In this document: piece by piece, positions 17,169 to 25,205 of the stretch
How positions within the stretch are numbered: the stretch's first letter is position 1
Layout: every line of letters starts with the position of its first letter
From: Microbacterium forte
GTDB taxonomy: Bacteria; Actinomycetota; Actinomycetes; Actinomycetales; Microbacteriaceae
DNA length: 64,000 bases
Direction of reading: 5' to 3'
NCBI RefSeq assembly: GCF_031885415.1
Contig: NZ_CP116871.1
Span: forward strand, 2,294,001 to 2,358,000
The notes under the pieces: generated by a model
The model's input: only the letters and a program-made list of their open reading frames with translations
Told to the model about the DNA's origin: nothing
Database searches by the model: none
Position numbers and translations under genes: made by a program

Positions 17169-17190
17169 CGAAACGGAACGCTGAGTGAAC
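17169..17190 (-). promoter_or_regulatory. possible PHO box upstream of phnD
   Basis: On the minus strand two adjoining 11-base units start GTTCACTCAGC and GTTCCGTTTCG. Actinobacterial PhoP sites are direct 11-base repeats of a GTTCACC-like core. The second unit is degenerate, so this is a candidate only. It lies about 90 bases before the phnD start. Confidence 0.35.
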
Positions 17191-17246
17191 GGCTGGTGTC
17201 GGTGGTCACGGGCACGGATGTCGGTGACCGGGCCTAGAGTGTGCGG

Positions 17247-17597
17247 ATGACCCCTGATGTCCGTGCTCGCCTCGAAGAGCTGCGCGCCCAGGCGGCAGAG
17301 CGGGTCGCAGCGACCGGGGCCACCCTCGCCGAGCTGATGCACGACCGGGAGGGGTCGAACGACGACGACGAGCACGACCCCGAGGGCGTCACGCTCTCGT
17401 CGGAGTGGTCACGGCTGACGGGGCTCGCCGAGGCGGCGGCATCCGAACTCGCGCAGGTCGACGATGCGATCGCTCGGTGGGATGCCGGCACCTACGGCAT
17501 CTGCGCGAACTGCGGCCGCCCGATTCCGCAGGCTCGTCTCGAGGTCCGCCCGTTCGCGACGCACTGCGTCGCCTGTGCCGAGAAGCTCGGCCTCTGA
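17247..17597 (+). CDS. DksA/TraR family C4 zinc finger protein
   Basis: 116-residue protein. A helical N-terminal part is followed by the zinc finger C-x2-C-x17-C-x2-C (CANCGRPI ... CVAC) near the C-terminus, with the DksA-like WDAGTYGICANCG approach. Proteobacterial DksA binds in the RNA polymerase secondary channel; most actinobacterial small versions have no proven role. The usual DksA coiled-coil acidic tip is not clearly present. TAGAGT at 17235-17240 lies six bases before the ATG, so this mRNA is probably leaderless. It is divergent from phnD. Confidence 0.9.
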   Translation: MTPDVRARLEELRAQAAERVAATGATLAELMHDREGSNDDDEHDPEGVTLSSEWSRLTGLAEAAASELAQVDDAIARWDAGTYGICANCGRPIPQARLEVRPFATHCVACAEKLGL

Positions 17598-17639
17598 GCC
17601 GGAGCTCTCGCCGACCCGACGACGTGTCATCTCGGGCGG

Positions 17640-17666
17640 CTCAGCCGTCGTCGCTCGACGACTGAG
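17640..17666. terminator. hairpin between convergent genes
   Basis: GTCGTC-GCTC-GACGAC with outer CTCA/TGAG arms, between the convergent DksA-like and serine hydrolase genes; may end both transcripts. Just after it, GGTCACC is repeated three times (17686-17712), running over the stop codon of the hydrolase. Confidence 0.4.
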
Positions 17667-17706
17667 CGCGCCGCGACGCCCCGCACCAGGTCACCAGGTC
17701 ACCGGG

Positions 17707-19242
17707 TCACCAGAGGAACGTGACGCCCACGGTGAGCACCGCTCCGAGCACGGCGACCGCCCACCAGCACCACGCCCGCCGGCGAGGGAGGAAGGGCAGG
17801 CGAGCCCGCGACCCACGGAGGACGAGGATGCCGATCGCGGCGAGCGCCGGCGCGAAGGCGATGCCCCACAGCCAGCCGCCGACGGAGAACCACGGTCCGC
17901 TGTGCCAGAGCAGCAGGAGGCCGAAGGCCGCCCAGATCAGGTCGCCGATCGACGGCAGCAGCGCCTTCCCGCGGAACGCGCGGATCAGGGCGACCAGGCT
18001 CAACAGCAGTGCGAGCCCGAAGATGCCCCACGCGATGCCGACGGATGCGCTGTCGACCGCGGGAATCGGCGCGCCCGACACATACGACATGGCGATGTAG
18101 TCGGCCGGGGTCACGGTGTTCGACAGCGCGAGGAAGGCGGTGCCGGCCTCCCGATTGAGGGTGAGCATGGTGCGGAATCCCCCGGTTCCGCCGTTGTGCC
18201 AGGTCTGCAGGCCGTCGCCGTCGAACGATGCCGACGTGATCCATCCCCATCCGATCTCAGCCCCCTCTCCCATGGGCGCGGTCGGGTCGAGGGCTGCTGA
18301 GCCTGGGGCGGTGCCGTCGAGGTTGGCCTGCGCCCACAGCGCGAGGTCTGCCGCGGTGGTGAACGTCGACGCGCCGGCGGGCAGGTAGCCCTCTCCCCAC
18401 CACCGAGGAGCGGGGACGCCGTTGATCAGGAATCCGGGCACGGCATCAGCCGGCACCTCGTCGGCCGTCGCCGTGACGACCGTGTCGTCCATGCCGAGCG
18501 GTTCCGTGATGCGCTCCCTCAGCAGGGCCGCGTAGTCGTCGGCATCCGCTGCCTCGACCAGCGCCGTTCCGAGCAGAGAGACGGCGAAGTTCGAATAGAC
18601 CGACCCCTGATCGGGGTCGACCGGGGCGACTGCGGCGTCGGCGATCAGCTGCTCGGTCGTCGTGGTCGCGTAGGGGTTCTCGTTGAGGAGGACGCCGCTC
18701 AGTGCCTCCGCCTCCGCCGTGGCGCCGAGTCCGGGCAGCCCCGACGAGTGCTGCGACAGCGACGCGAGGGTCACCTCGCCTGCGGCCGTGCCCTCGAGGT
18801 CGGGAAGATGTTCGGCGAGCTGATCGTCGGCGCTGACCTCTCCGCGCTCGATCGCGTCGGCGAAGAGTGCGCCGGTGAAGGTCTTGGTGATGGATCCGAG
18901 CTCGAACACCGTGTCGGCGGTCGGGGCTCCAGTGTGTGACGGGTCGGCGTCGCCGAGCCCGGCGAAGACCGCTCCGTCCGGGCCGATCTCAGCGACCGAG
19001 AGCGCCCGGAAGCTGTCGAGACTGCCGGGAAGCGAGCGGATGCGGTCGGCGAGCGCCTCATCGCCTGCGGTCGACGCGCTGACCGTCTGCTGCTGCGGAC
19101 CGATCGCCGCACCGAGTGCGACGCCGACGACCGCAGCGACGCCGATCACGGCGAGGATCGCTCGCGTGGGGCGGCGGCGCGGGGCATCCGCTGCGCTCTG
19201 GCGGTCCTGCAGGTCTGGGGACGGGATCGAGGGGGTGGTCAC
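17707..19242 (-). CDS. class C beta-lactamase-like membrane serine hydrolase
   Basis: 511-residue protein. An N-terminal anchor helix (about 28-48) precedes a penicillin-binding-protein/beta-lactamase class C domain (about 60-375) with the nucleophile motif SITK (Ser117, Lys120), the YSN motif (Tyr216) and HNGG as the third motif. The C-terminal 130 residues form about four membrane helices. This arrangement fits D-aminopeptidase or esterase-like EstB/FmtA relatives working outside the membrane on peptidoglycan or small esters. It is downstream of, and probably controlled by, the ArsR-type gene 10 bases upstream; antibiotic resistance cannot be inferred. Confidence 0.93.
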   Translation of the reverse strand: MTTPSIPSPDLQDRQSAADAPRRRPTRAILAVIGVAAVVGVALGAAIGPQQQTVSASTAGDEALADRIRSLPGSLDSFRALSVAEIGPDGAVFAGLGDADPSHTGAPTADTVFELGSITKTFTGALFADAIERGEVSADDQLAEHLPDLEGTAAGEVTLASLSQHSSGLPGLGATAEAEALSGVLLNENPYATTTTEQLIADAAVAPVDPDQGSVYSNFAVSLLGTALVEAADADDYAALLRERITEPLGMDDTVVTATADEVPADAVPGFLINGVPAPRWWGEGYLPAGASTFTTAADLALWAQANLDGTAPGSAALDPTAPMGEGAEIGWGWITSASFDGDGLQTWHNGGTGGFRTMLTLNREAGTAFLALSNTVTPADYIAMSYVSGAPIPAVDSASVGIAWGIFGLALLLSLVALIRAFRGKALLPSIGDLIWAAFGLLLLWHSGPWFSVGGWLWGIAFAPALAAIGILVLRGSRARLPFLPRRRAWCWWAVAVLGAVLTVGVTFLW

Positions 19243-19252
19243 GGTGGGCTCC

Positions 19253-19825
19253 TCAGCTCGAAGCGATCATGGTCAGGACGAGAAGGGGCACCACGCGGGC
19301 GGCCGGCACCTCGTAGTACCCGCGGCGCGGAGAGACGAGCCACCCCGCAGTGACGAGCTGCCGCAGGTGGTGGTAGAGCTGGCCCGACGAGGCGAGGTGC
19401 TCGAGCTGCAGCAGCTCGGCCGTCGTGTGCGCTCCGCGCATCACCTGGCGCACGAGCTCGATGCGCGCCGGGTGCCCCAGGGCTTCGAGCGGACGGGCGA
19501 GATCGCTCCAGTCGTGCGCGAGCAGCCCTTCGGCGTGCAGGCCGTACTGCCAGCGCACCGGCCCCGCCTGCGTCTCGACCGCACCGGCCATCATCACCGC
19601 GCCGGGCGCACGGCGTCCGAGCTCGTTCACGAACCAGAGCGGATCGTCGGCGCCGGTCGGCTCGGGCACAGCATCCGCCGCCTGCGGTTCCGCACCCGCT
19701 TCCGCACCCGATTCCGCACGATCAGCGGGTGCGGGGACGTGAGCAGCGAGTGCGGACAGCCGTGCGACCTCGTGCTCGAGGTCGGCCAGTCGGCGCTCGA
19801 TCGTGCTCCGGTCGTCGGGTTCCAT
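19253..19825 (-). CDS. ArsR-type winged-helix regulator
   Basis: 190-residue protein. A coiled N-terminus (ERRLADLEHEVARLSAL) and an Ala/Glu/Pro-rich linker precede a winged helix at about 118-185 with RPLEALGHPARIELVRQV, TTAELLQL and SSGQLYHHLRQLVTAGWL. No metal-binding cysteines are visible, so it is not a metal sensor. It lies upstream of the serine hydrolase gene in the same direction. TAGGTT six bases before the ATG indicates a leaderless transcript, and a CGTAATTACG palindrome sits around the -35 position, suiting autorepression. Confidence 0.85.
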   Translation of the reverse strand: MEPDDRSTIERRLADLEHEVARLSALAAHVPAPADRAESGAEAGAEPQAADAVPEPTGADDPLWFVNELGRRAPGAVMMAGAVETQAGPVRWQYGLHAEGLLAHDWSDLARPLEALGHPARIELVRQVMRGAHTTAELLQLEHLASSGQLYHHLRQLVTAGWLVSPRRGYYEVPAARVVPLLVLTMIASS

Positions 19826-19860
19826 GATTCGAACCTATCAAAAGTTCGTAATTACGGAAA
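19826..19860 (-). promoter_or_regulatory. leaderless promoter with CGTAATTACG palindrome
   Basis: On the minus strand TAGGTT (19837-19832) is six bases from the ATG at 19825. The perfect 10-base palindrome CGTAATTACG at 19847-19856 lies just upstream, in an AT-rich patch unusual for this DNA. It is a likely operator for the ArsR-type protein. Confidence 0.5.
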
Positions 19861-19926
19861 ACAGATGGGCGAGAAGGCGGAACCGCGGGCGACGCCGCGA
19901 AGCCCGAGAAGTAGGCTGAGGACATC

Positions 19927-20796
19927 ATGGACGAGTTCATCCGGGGCTTCTGGATCTTTGCGGGCAACTACTGGTGGCTCGCCTTCCCGATCCTCGGCAT
20001 GGCCGGAGGTGCCGCGAAGGCGTGGGAGCGCAGCGCGAAGCGCCGCCACGAACGACGCATCGAGACTCTGCGCCTCAAGGCCGAGATCAAGACCGCCCAA
20101 CTCGAGGCGCGCAACGGCCGTGCGAAGCGCATCGGCCCGGCCGTCGTCGACACCACGGCATCGGTCACACCGAACACCCTGCTCGAGCGTCTCTTCTCCG
20201 AGCACGACGAGATCACCGCCCGCTGGCTCGACTACGAGCTCGACGTCGCGAAGCTCATCGCCTTCCCCGCCATGAGCGACGGTCGCCAGCCGCTGGTCGC
20301 CGCCTTCCTGCGGGCCAAGAAGACGGCGGATGCGTTGCGCCCGCCGTCTGCCGACTCGACCGTGACCGAGCGGCAGGTCTCGGAGTACCTCGACGCGGTG
20401 GGCGCGTATGCCGTGGCATTCGAGATCGCCGAGAAGGATGCCCGCAGGCTGCGCGACTCGACCTTCACCGACCCCGAGCGCAAGCGTCTGGACCGTGCGC
20501 AGCAGCTGCTCAAGGTCGCGGTCGACGAATCCGCCACGCAGGCCGAACGCAACGTCGCCTACCGCCGCGTGCGCGACGAACTGGAAGGGCTGATCCTGCT
20601 GAGCGACGAGGCCGTGCAGGTGCTCGAGAAGCAGGTGGCCCGTGAGCTGCCCGAGCACGCGACGGCCGCCGCCTCGCCTGCTCCAGAGCCCGACAGGATC
20701 GTCCTGCCCTCCGCGACGAAGACACCCCCGCCCCGAACCAGAACAACCGAGCCCGCGCAGCCGAGCGCGAACGACGACCGGGAGACCCCGCAGTGA
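19927..20796 (+). CDS. membrane-anchored helical protein of unknown function
   Basis: 289-residue protein. A hydrophobic helix at about 8-28 is followed by a highly charged helix (WERSAKRRHERRIETLRLKA) and further predicted helices rich in Glu, Arg and Ala; the last 50 residues are Pro/Thr-rich and disordered. No catalytic motif or known family is evident. It starts at ATG 19927 with GAGGA upstream and TAGGCT at 19912-19917. Its stop overlaps the next gene as GTGA, giving a three-gene coupled unit with a methyltransferase-like protein and an SDR enzyme. It could be an anchor or sensor for that unit. Confidence 0.75.
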   Translation: MDEFIRGFWIFAGNYWWLAFPILGMAGGAAKAWERSAKRRHERRIETLRLKAEIKTAQLEARNGRAKRIGPAVVDTTASVTPNTLLERLFSEHDEITARWLDYELDVAKLIAFPAMSDGRQPLVAAFLRAKKTADALRPPSADSTVTERQVSEYLDAVGAYAVAFEIAEKDARRLRDSTFTDPERKRLDRAQQLLKVAVDESATQAERNVAYRRVRDELEGLILLSDEAVQVLEKQVARELPEHATAAASPAPEPDRIVLPSATKTPPPRTRTTEPAQPSANDDRETPQ

Positions 20797-21548
20797 TCAC
20801 CCGATTCGAAGAGCTCGACTGGCAGAAGACCCCGATCGGCGAGCTGACGCTGCGCCGACGCACCGAGCCTGCAGTCGGCCAGGAGATCTACGAGGTCAGG
20901 CTCGGCGACGAATACCTCATGTCGAGCCTGTTCACGGTGGCCGAGGAGGAGCTCTCGAACCTGGGTCTGGCCGCTGTCGGCGGCGACGGTCTCTCGGTCC
21001 TCGTCGGAGGGCTCGGGCTCGGATACACCGCGGTCGCCGCACTGCGAGACGAGCGCGTGGCTTCGCTCACCGTGGTCGATCGGCTCGGCGCCGTGATCAG
21101 CTGGCACCAGCGCCGCCTGCTGCCCGTGTCGGCAGAGCTCGTCGACGACCCGCGCACCAGTCTGGTCGAAGACGACTTCTTCGCCCTGGTCCGGGCAGCA
21201 CCCCGTGGAGACCACCCCGGATACTCCGCGATACTGCTGGACGTCGACCACTCGCCGCGCCACCGACTCGACCCCACGCACGCCGACCTCTACACGGCGG
21301 ACGGCCTGCGCGCACTCGACCGGCACCTCGCCGCCGCCGGCGTCTTCGCCCTGTGGTCGGACGATCCACCCGACGAGGACTTCATGGGCCTGATGCACGC
21401 CGTGTTCGATGATGCGGTCGCCCACGTGGTCGACTTCGCGAACGCCGTCACGGGCGGCACCTCCTCGAACACCGTCTATGTCGCGCGCAGCCGCCGCACG
21501 GCGGATGCGGATGCGACCGCCGGGCATGCGCAGAAGGTGGCCTCGTGA
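20793..21548 (+). CDS. spermidine synthase-like SAM-fold protein
   Basis: 251-residue protein with a class I methyltransferase/polyamine synthase fold. The glycine-rich nucleotide site reads VLVGGLGLGYTA (about 70-81), the acidic end of strand two is VVDRLGAVI, and the motif around YSAILLDVDHSPRH occupies the active site. The DxDHSP pattern and the N-terminal strand block resemble spermidine synthase relatives found in actinobacteria. True polyamine synthase gate-keeper residues are not obvious, so methyl or aminopropyl transfer cannot be chosen. It begins at GTG 20793 and ends overlapping the SDR gene, both by GTGA. Confidence 0.75.
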   Translation: MITRFEELDWQKTPIGELTLRRRTEPAVGQEIYEVRLGDEYLMSSLFTVAEEELSNLGLAAVGGDGLSVLVGGLGLGYTAVAALRDERVASLTVVDRLGAVISWHQRRLLPVSAELVDDPRTSLVEDDFFALVRAAPRGDHPGYSAILLDVDHSPRHRLDPTHADLYTADGLRALDRHLAAAGVFALWSDDPPDEDFMGLMHAVFDDAVAHVVDFANAVTGGTSSNTVYVARSRRTADADATAGHAQKVAS

Positions 21549-22384
21549 CCCCGAAGACGGTCGTGCTCACCGGAGCATCCGACGGCATCGGCGCAGCCGC
21601 AGCGCGCCAGCTCACCGCATCCGGTCACCGACTCGTCCTCGTCGGCCGCTCTGTCGAGAAGACGCGGGCGGTGGCCGCCGATACCGGTGCCGAGTGGTTC
21701 ACCGCCGACTTCGCCAGACTCGACGACGTGCGCGAGCTCGCGACGAAGATCGCCGGCACCGTGGGCGACGGCGGGATAGACGTGCTCGCGAACAACGCCG
21801 GTGGCATCTTCGGCGATCAGACCCCGACGATCGACGGCTTCGAGAAGACCCTGCAGGTGAACCACCTGGCGCCGTTCCTGCTGACGAACCTGCTGCTGCC
21901 CCAGCTGCGCGCCGGCCGCGCGTCGATCATCAACACGTCGAGCGTCGCGCACCGCCTGTTCGCGCGGCTGGACATCGACGACCTCGACAATCGCAAGAAC
22001 TTCAGCGCGAACAGGGCCTATGGCGACGCGAAGCTCGCCAACGTGCTGTTCACGAAGAGTCTGCACACCAAGTTCCACGGCGAGGGCCTGAGCTCGGTCG
22101 CCTTTCACCCCGGCACCGTGCAGACGAACTTCGCCTCGGACTCGAACACGCTCATGCGGTTCGTCTACCGCACCCCGCTCAAGCGTCTGCTGCTGATCAG
22201 CAGCGAGAAGGGCGGCAGCACGCTGAGCTGGTTCATCGAGGGAACACCCGACGAGACCTGGATCTCGGGCGAGTACTACGACGAGCGGGTGCTGACGCGT
22301 CGCGTGAATCCGCGCATCGAGGATGCCGCACTCGCCGAGGCGCTGTGGCAGAAGAGCGCCGAACTCGTCGGCATCAGCGCCTGA
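21545..22384 (+). CDS. short-chain dehydrogenase/reductase
   Basis: 279-residue classical-type SDR of the retinol dehydrogenase-like group. The cofactor motif TGASDGIGAAAA is at about 9-20, NNAG at about 83-86, the catalytic Ser in NTSSVAH, and the active-site YGDAKLAN (Tyr and Lys four apart). The C-terminal part is extended like WWOX/RDH-type reductases. It is an NAD(P)-dependent oxidoreductase acting on an unknown carbonyl or alcohol in the cytoplasm. It is the last gene of the three-gene GTGA-coupled unit. Confidence 0.93.
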   Translation: MTPKTVVLTGASDGIGAAAARQLTASGHRLVLVGRSVEKTRAVAADTGAEWFTADFARLDDVRELATKIAGTVGDGGIDVLANNAGGIFGDQTPTIDGFEKTLQVNHLAPFLLTNLLLPQLRAGRASIINTSSVAHRLFARLDIDDLDNRKNFSANRAYGDAKLANVLFTKSLHTKFHGEGLSSVAFHPGTVQTNFASDSNTLMRFVYRTPLKRLLLISSEKGGSTLSWFIEGTPDETWISGEYYDERVLTRRVNPRIEDAALAEALWQKSAELVGISA

Positions 22385-22426
22385 ACGCCTCCGCTCCGCC
22401 CGGAGATCGCGTCCAGGATGCAGGAG

Positions 22427-22455
22427 TATGCTGGCGAGTCGGGTCACGTGACCCG
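22427..22455 (+). promoter_or_regulatory. -10 box followed by perfect 16-base palindrome, corA upstream region
   Basis: TATGCT at 22427-22432 is a good -10 box. The perfect palindrome CGGGTCACGTGACCCG at 22440-22455 begins where transcription should start, so it could be an operator or form a hairpin at the very 5' end of the transcript. The corA start is more than 200 bases downstream. Confidence 0.5.
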
Positions 22456-22476
22456 TTCAGAGCGCGAGAGGCGGTG

Positions 22477-22545
22477 ATGGCGATGTCCGGTGATAGTTGC
22501 GACGCCGCCCCCGTTGCGTCGCGTCTGACGGCATCCGTGCGTTGA
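22477..22545 (+). CDS. possible 22-residue leader peptide upstream of corA
   Basis: ATG at 22477 is preceded by GAGAGGCG with suitable spacing, and the frame (MAMSGDSCDAAP...) closes at TGA 22545. It lies in the long corA leader after the promoter-like sequence. Enterobacterial corA has a translated leader (CorL) that senses magnesium; sequence similarity to that is not visible. The remaining 119 bases before corA hold C-rich sequence and only weak hairpins. Confidence 0.35.
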   Translation: MAMSGDSCDAAPVASRLTASVR

Positions 22546-22664
22546 GCTTCGGCTCCGCACCTGCACGTCCTGCTTCGCAGCCGTCGGCGGCGTCTTCCGC
22601 CCCCTGACGAATTCTGCGCACGCCCTCTCTGATCCGGCGTGCGCCTGCGAGAACGGAGCCAGCC

Positions 22665-23666
22665 ATGGCCCTCATCGACAACGGCGTGTACGTGCACGGA
22701 CGCCGCGTGGAGACCCCGAAGAACCTCGACGAGACCTACCGGTCGCTCGACGCCCACGGCGGCATCGCGTGGATCGGCCTGTATCGACCGAGCCCCCTCG
22801 AGGTCGCCTCGGTCGCGCGCGAATTCGACCTGCATCCGCTCGCCGTCGAAGACGCGCTCTCGGGCCACCAGCGATCGAAGGTCGAGCGCTACGGCGACAC
22901 GCTCTTCGCCGTGCTGCGCCCCGCTCGCTACCGCGACGAGCAGGAGTCGATCGAGTTCGGCGAGCTGCACCTGTTCGTCGGCCCCGACTTCGTGGTGACG
23001 ATCCGGCACGCGGAGTCGCCCGACCTCGCGGCCGTCCGCCGCCGCATGGAGGCGCACCCCGAGCTGCTCGCGATGGGACCGGAGGCGGTGTTCTACGCGA
23101 TCCTCGACGAGGTCGTCGACGGCTACGAGCCGATCGTCACCGGGCTGCTCAACGACATCGACGAGATCGAGGACCAGCTCTTCGGCGACAGCGACGACGA
23201 CGCGCTGTCCCGGCGCATCTACGAGCTCTCGCGCGAGGTCATCAACTTCCAGCGTGCGGTGCACCCGCTCGCCGGGATGCTGGAGTGGCTCCGCCGCGGC
23301 TCGGAGAAGTACCGCATCGACGAGGAGCTGCAGCGGTCGCTGCGCGATGTGCTCGACCACGTCATCCGCGTCAACGAGCGCGTCGACTCGTTCCGGGCGA
23401 TCCTCGAGAACGCCCTCACGGTGCATTCCGCTCTCGTCGCACGACGGCAGACCGAGGCGGGGCTGGCCCAGAACGACGAGATCAAGAAGATCTCCTCGTG
23501 GGCGGCGATCATCTTCGCGCCCACGCTCGTCGGCACGGTCTACGGCATGAACTTCGAGGTCATGCCCGAGCTGCACTGGGCACACGGATACCCGATGGCG
23601 ATCGGAGCGATGGCCGCCTTCGCGGTCGCCCTCTACGGGGTGTTCAAGTACAAGAAGTGGTTGTGA
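22665..23666 (+). CDS. corA: CorA magnesium/cobalt channel
   Basis: 333-residue CorA-type metal ion channel. A large cytoplasmic N-terminal alpha/beta domain and long stalk helices precede two C-terminal membrane helices. The selectivity motif YGMNF is at the end of the first, with MPELHW in the outer loop, and the basic end KYKKWL closes the protein. It works as a homopentamer. ATG 22665 follows GGAG. The leader of more than 200 bases with a palindrome and a possible small peptide suggests regulation after transcription start. Confidence 0.95.
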   Translation: MALIDNGVYVHGRRVETPKNLDETYRSLDAHGGIAWIGLYRPSPLEVASVAREFDLHPLAVEDALSGHQRSKVERYGDTLFAVLRPARYRDEQESIEFGELHLFVGPDFVVTIRHAESPDLAAVRRRMEAHPELLAMGPEAVFYAILDEVVDGYEPIVTGLLNDIDEIEDQLFGDSDDDALSRRIYELSREVINFQRAVHPLAGMLEWLRRGSEKYRIDEELQRSLRDVLDHVIRVNERVDSFRAILENALTVHSALVARRQTEAGLAQNDEIKKISSWAAIIFAPTLVGTVYGMNFEVMPELHWAHGYPMAIGAMAAFAVALYGVFKYKKWL

Positions 23667-23678
23667 GGCCGGGCGGGC

Positions 23679-24206
23679 TCAGCGGTCGTCGCCGCTGAGC
23701 CTGTCGAGCAGATCGTCGATGTCGTCGACCTCGACGGTCTCGACCTCGGTGCGATCGCGCACCTCGATGTTGGCGACCTCGAGGTCGTCGTCGAGCTGCA
23801 CGAGGATCCGCGAGTCGGGGAACTGCTTCGGCGCGTCGAAGGCGATCAGCACCGCGTCGGCGAACACCACCACGGAGGTGGCCTCGAGATCGTCGCGCAG
23901 GTCGATCTGCTCGAGCACCGGCTCGTCGTCGACAGCCTCGTCGATGTCGTCGGCGACCTCGTCGATCACCGCACGCCACCGCGTCTCGGACACCGACAGG
24001 ATGCGCGTGATCGCCTCGAGCAGCGCGTCGTCGTCGAGTGTCTCCTCGTCGTCCTCCAGCTCGGGATCGACGTTGACCGTCACCACCGCGCCGGCGGCAT
24101 CGATGGTCGCGCGGCCGTAGACGAGACCGTTCTCGGCGACCGGATCATCGAGAAGGCCGCTGTCGACGATGCGGGCGAGAAGGTGGTCGAGCAGTGACGA
24201 GGCCAT
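23679..24206 (-). CDS. acidic conserved hypothetical protein
   Basis: 175-residue soluble protein with an extreme excess of Asp and Glu (for example DPELEDDEETLDDDAL and VEVDDIDDLLDRLSGDD). An N-terminal helix SSLLDHLLARIVDSGLL is followed by alternating strands and helices. No motif allows a function. Met at 24206 is chosen since the upstream frame reads into the divergent SGNH hydrolase promoter. AAGACT, close to a -10, lies six bases before it. The strong acidity is unusual for its neighbours. Confidence 0.72.
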   Translation of the reverse strand: MASSLLDHLLARIVDSGLLDDPVAENGLVYGRATIDAAGAVVTVNVDPELEDDEETLDDDALLEAITRILSVSETRWRAVIDEVADDIDEAVDDEPVLEQIDLRDDLEATSVVVFADAVLIAFDAPKQFPDSRILVQLDDDLEVANIEVRDRTEVETVEVDDIDDLLDRLSGDDR

Positions 24207-24246
24207 GAGACCAGTCTTCCACGTCGCCGCCGCTAGGCTCGTGTGC

Positions 24247-24978
24247 GTGCCGAATGCAGACGCCCCCGCCTCCGCCGCATCCGACCTCAGCCGCATCGCG
24301 GCGTCGCTCGTCGGCCCCGATCCGCTGAACTGGGTCATCACCGGCGACTCGATCACCCACGGACTCGTCCACACGCAGGGCGGTCGCAGCTATGCCGAGC
24401 ATCTGCACGAGCTGATCCGCGGCGAACTCGCGCGCACCCGTGACGCCGTCATCAACACCGCGATCAGCGGGCACCGAATCACCGACATCCTGGACGACTG
24501 GGATCGCCGCGTCGCGTCCTGGCAGCCGGACATCGTCACCCTCATGATCGGCACGAACGACATGGCGACCGGCCCCGGTCAGGTCACCGTCGAGCCCGCC
24601 GCGTTCGCCGCCTCGCTGCGCGAGTTCGTCTCGCGAGTGCGCGCGTCCGGCGCTGTTCCGGTGCTGCAGACCCCGCCGTCGATCGACGTGGCGAACGCAC
24701 CCGGGCGCGAGCGGATCATCGAGTTCGCGGATGCCGTGCGCGAGGTCGCCGCATCGGAGGACGTGATCCTCGTCGACCAGCACGCCCGTTTCACCGAGCT
24801 CGGCAACGGCGGTGTGCCGTGGGGGCTGATGGGCGACCCGTTCCACCCGAACGCCGCGGGTCATGCCGCACTGGCGCTCGAGCTCGCGAACGCGCTCGAC
24901 ATCTGCCCGCCGCACGACCGCGACCGCACCCTGCCGCTGCTCGAGGCGCAGGTCGCGATGGCGCGCCTCAACGCCTGA
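24247..24978 (+). CDS. SGNH/GDSL-family hydrolase
   Basis: 243-residue esterase/lipase-like enzyme. Block I is ITGDSITHG (nucleophile Ser), block II NTAISGHRI (Gly), block III LMIGTNDMA (Asn), and block V DPFHPNAAGH (Asp and His of the triad). There is no signal peptide, so it probably acts in the cytoplasm as an esterase or deacetylase on small substrates. GTG 24247 is chosen: TAGGCT at 24234-24239 lies seven bases before it, and no ribosome site is present, matching a leaderless start. It is divergent from the acidic protein gene. Confidence 0.9.
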   Translation: MPNADAPASAASDLSRIAASLVGPDPLNWVITGDSITHGLVHTQGGRSYAEHLHELIRGELARTRDAVINTAISGHRITDILDDWDRRVASWQPDIVTLMIGTNDMATGPGQVTVEPAAFAASLREFVSRVRASGAVPVLQTPPSIDVANAPGRERIIEFADAVREVAASEDVILVDQHARFTELGNGGVPWGLMGDPFHPNAAGHAALALELANALDICPPHDRDRTLPLLEAQVAMARLNA

Positions 24979-24999
24979 GCCGACTCCGCCCACCCCGTG

Positions 25000-25087
25000 G
25001 TGGGTGGTCACACGCGCATCCGGCACTCGGTGGGTGGTCGAAAACGCATCCCCCAGCCCTGACAGCGGTGCTTTTTCGACCACCCAC
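25000..25087. repeat. dispersed palindromic repeat, TTTTCGACCAC family, copy B
   Basis: GTGGGTGGTC occurs at 25000-25009 and 25030-25039, the second followed by GAAAACGCATCC; the matching right arm GGTGCTTTTTCGACCACCCAC ends at 25087. It sits between the SGNH gene and the peptidase E operon. Layout is the mirror of copy A: here the left arm is doubled. Confidence 0.7.
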
Positions 25088-25205
25088 CTCTCGCCCGCCC
25101 CTCGCGACTCGACCCGCAAGATGCACTGGTGCATCGATTCGTATACCAGTATCTTGAAGCGCATCCGAAGTCGTACCGCGGGGGAGCGATGAAGGGGGGG
25201 ACGCT

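Noticed and set aside
19821..19860. tRNA-like GATTCGAACC segment
   Set aside because: No cloverleaf stems or anticodon arm around it; it belongs to the leaderless promoter of the ArsR-type gene.
22385..22664. M-box magnesium riboswitch before corA
   Set aside because: The conserved M-box core sequences could not be found in this leader.
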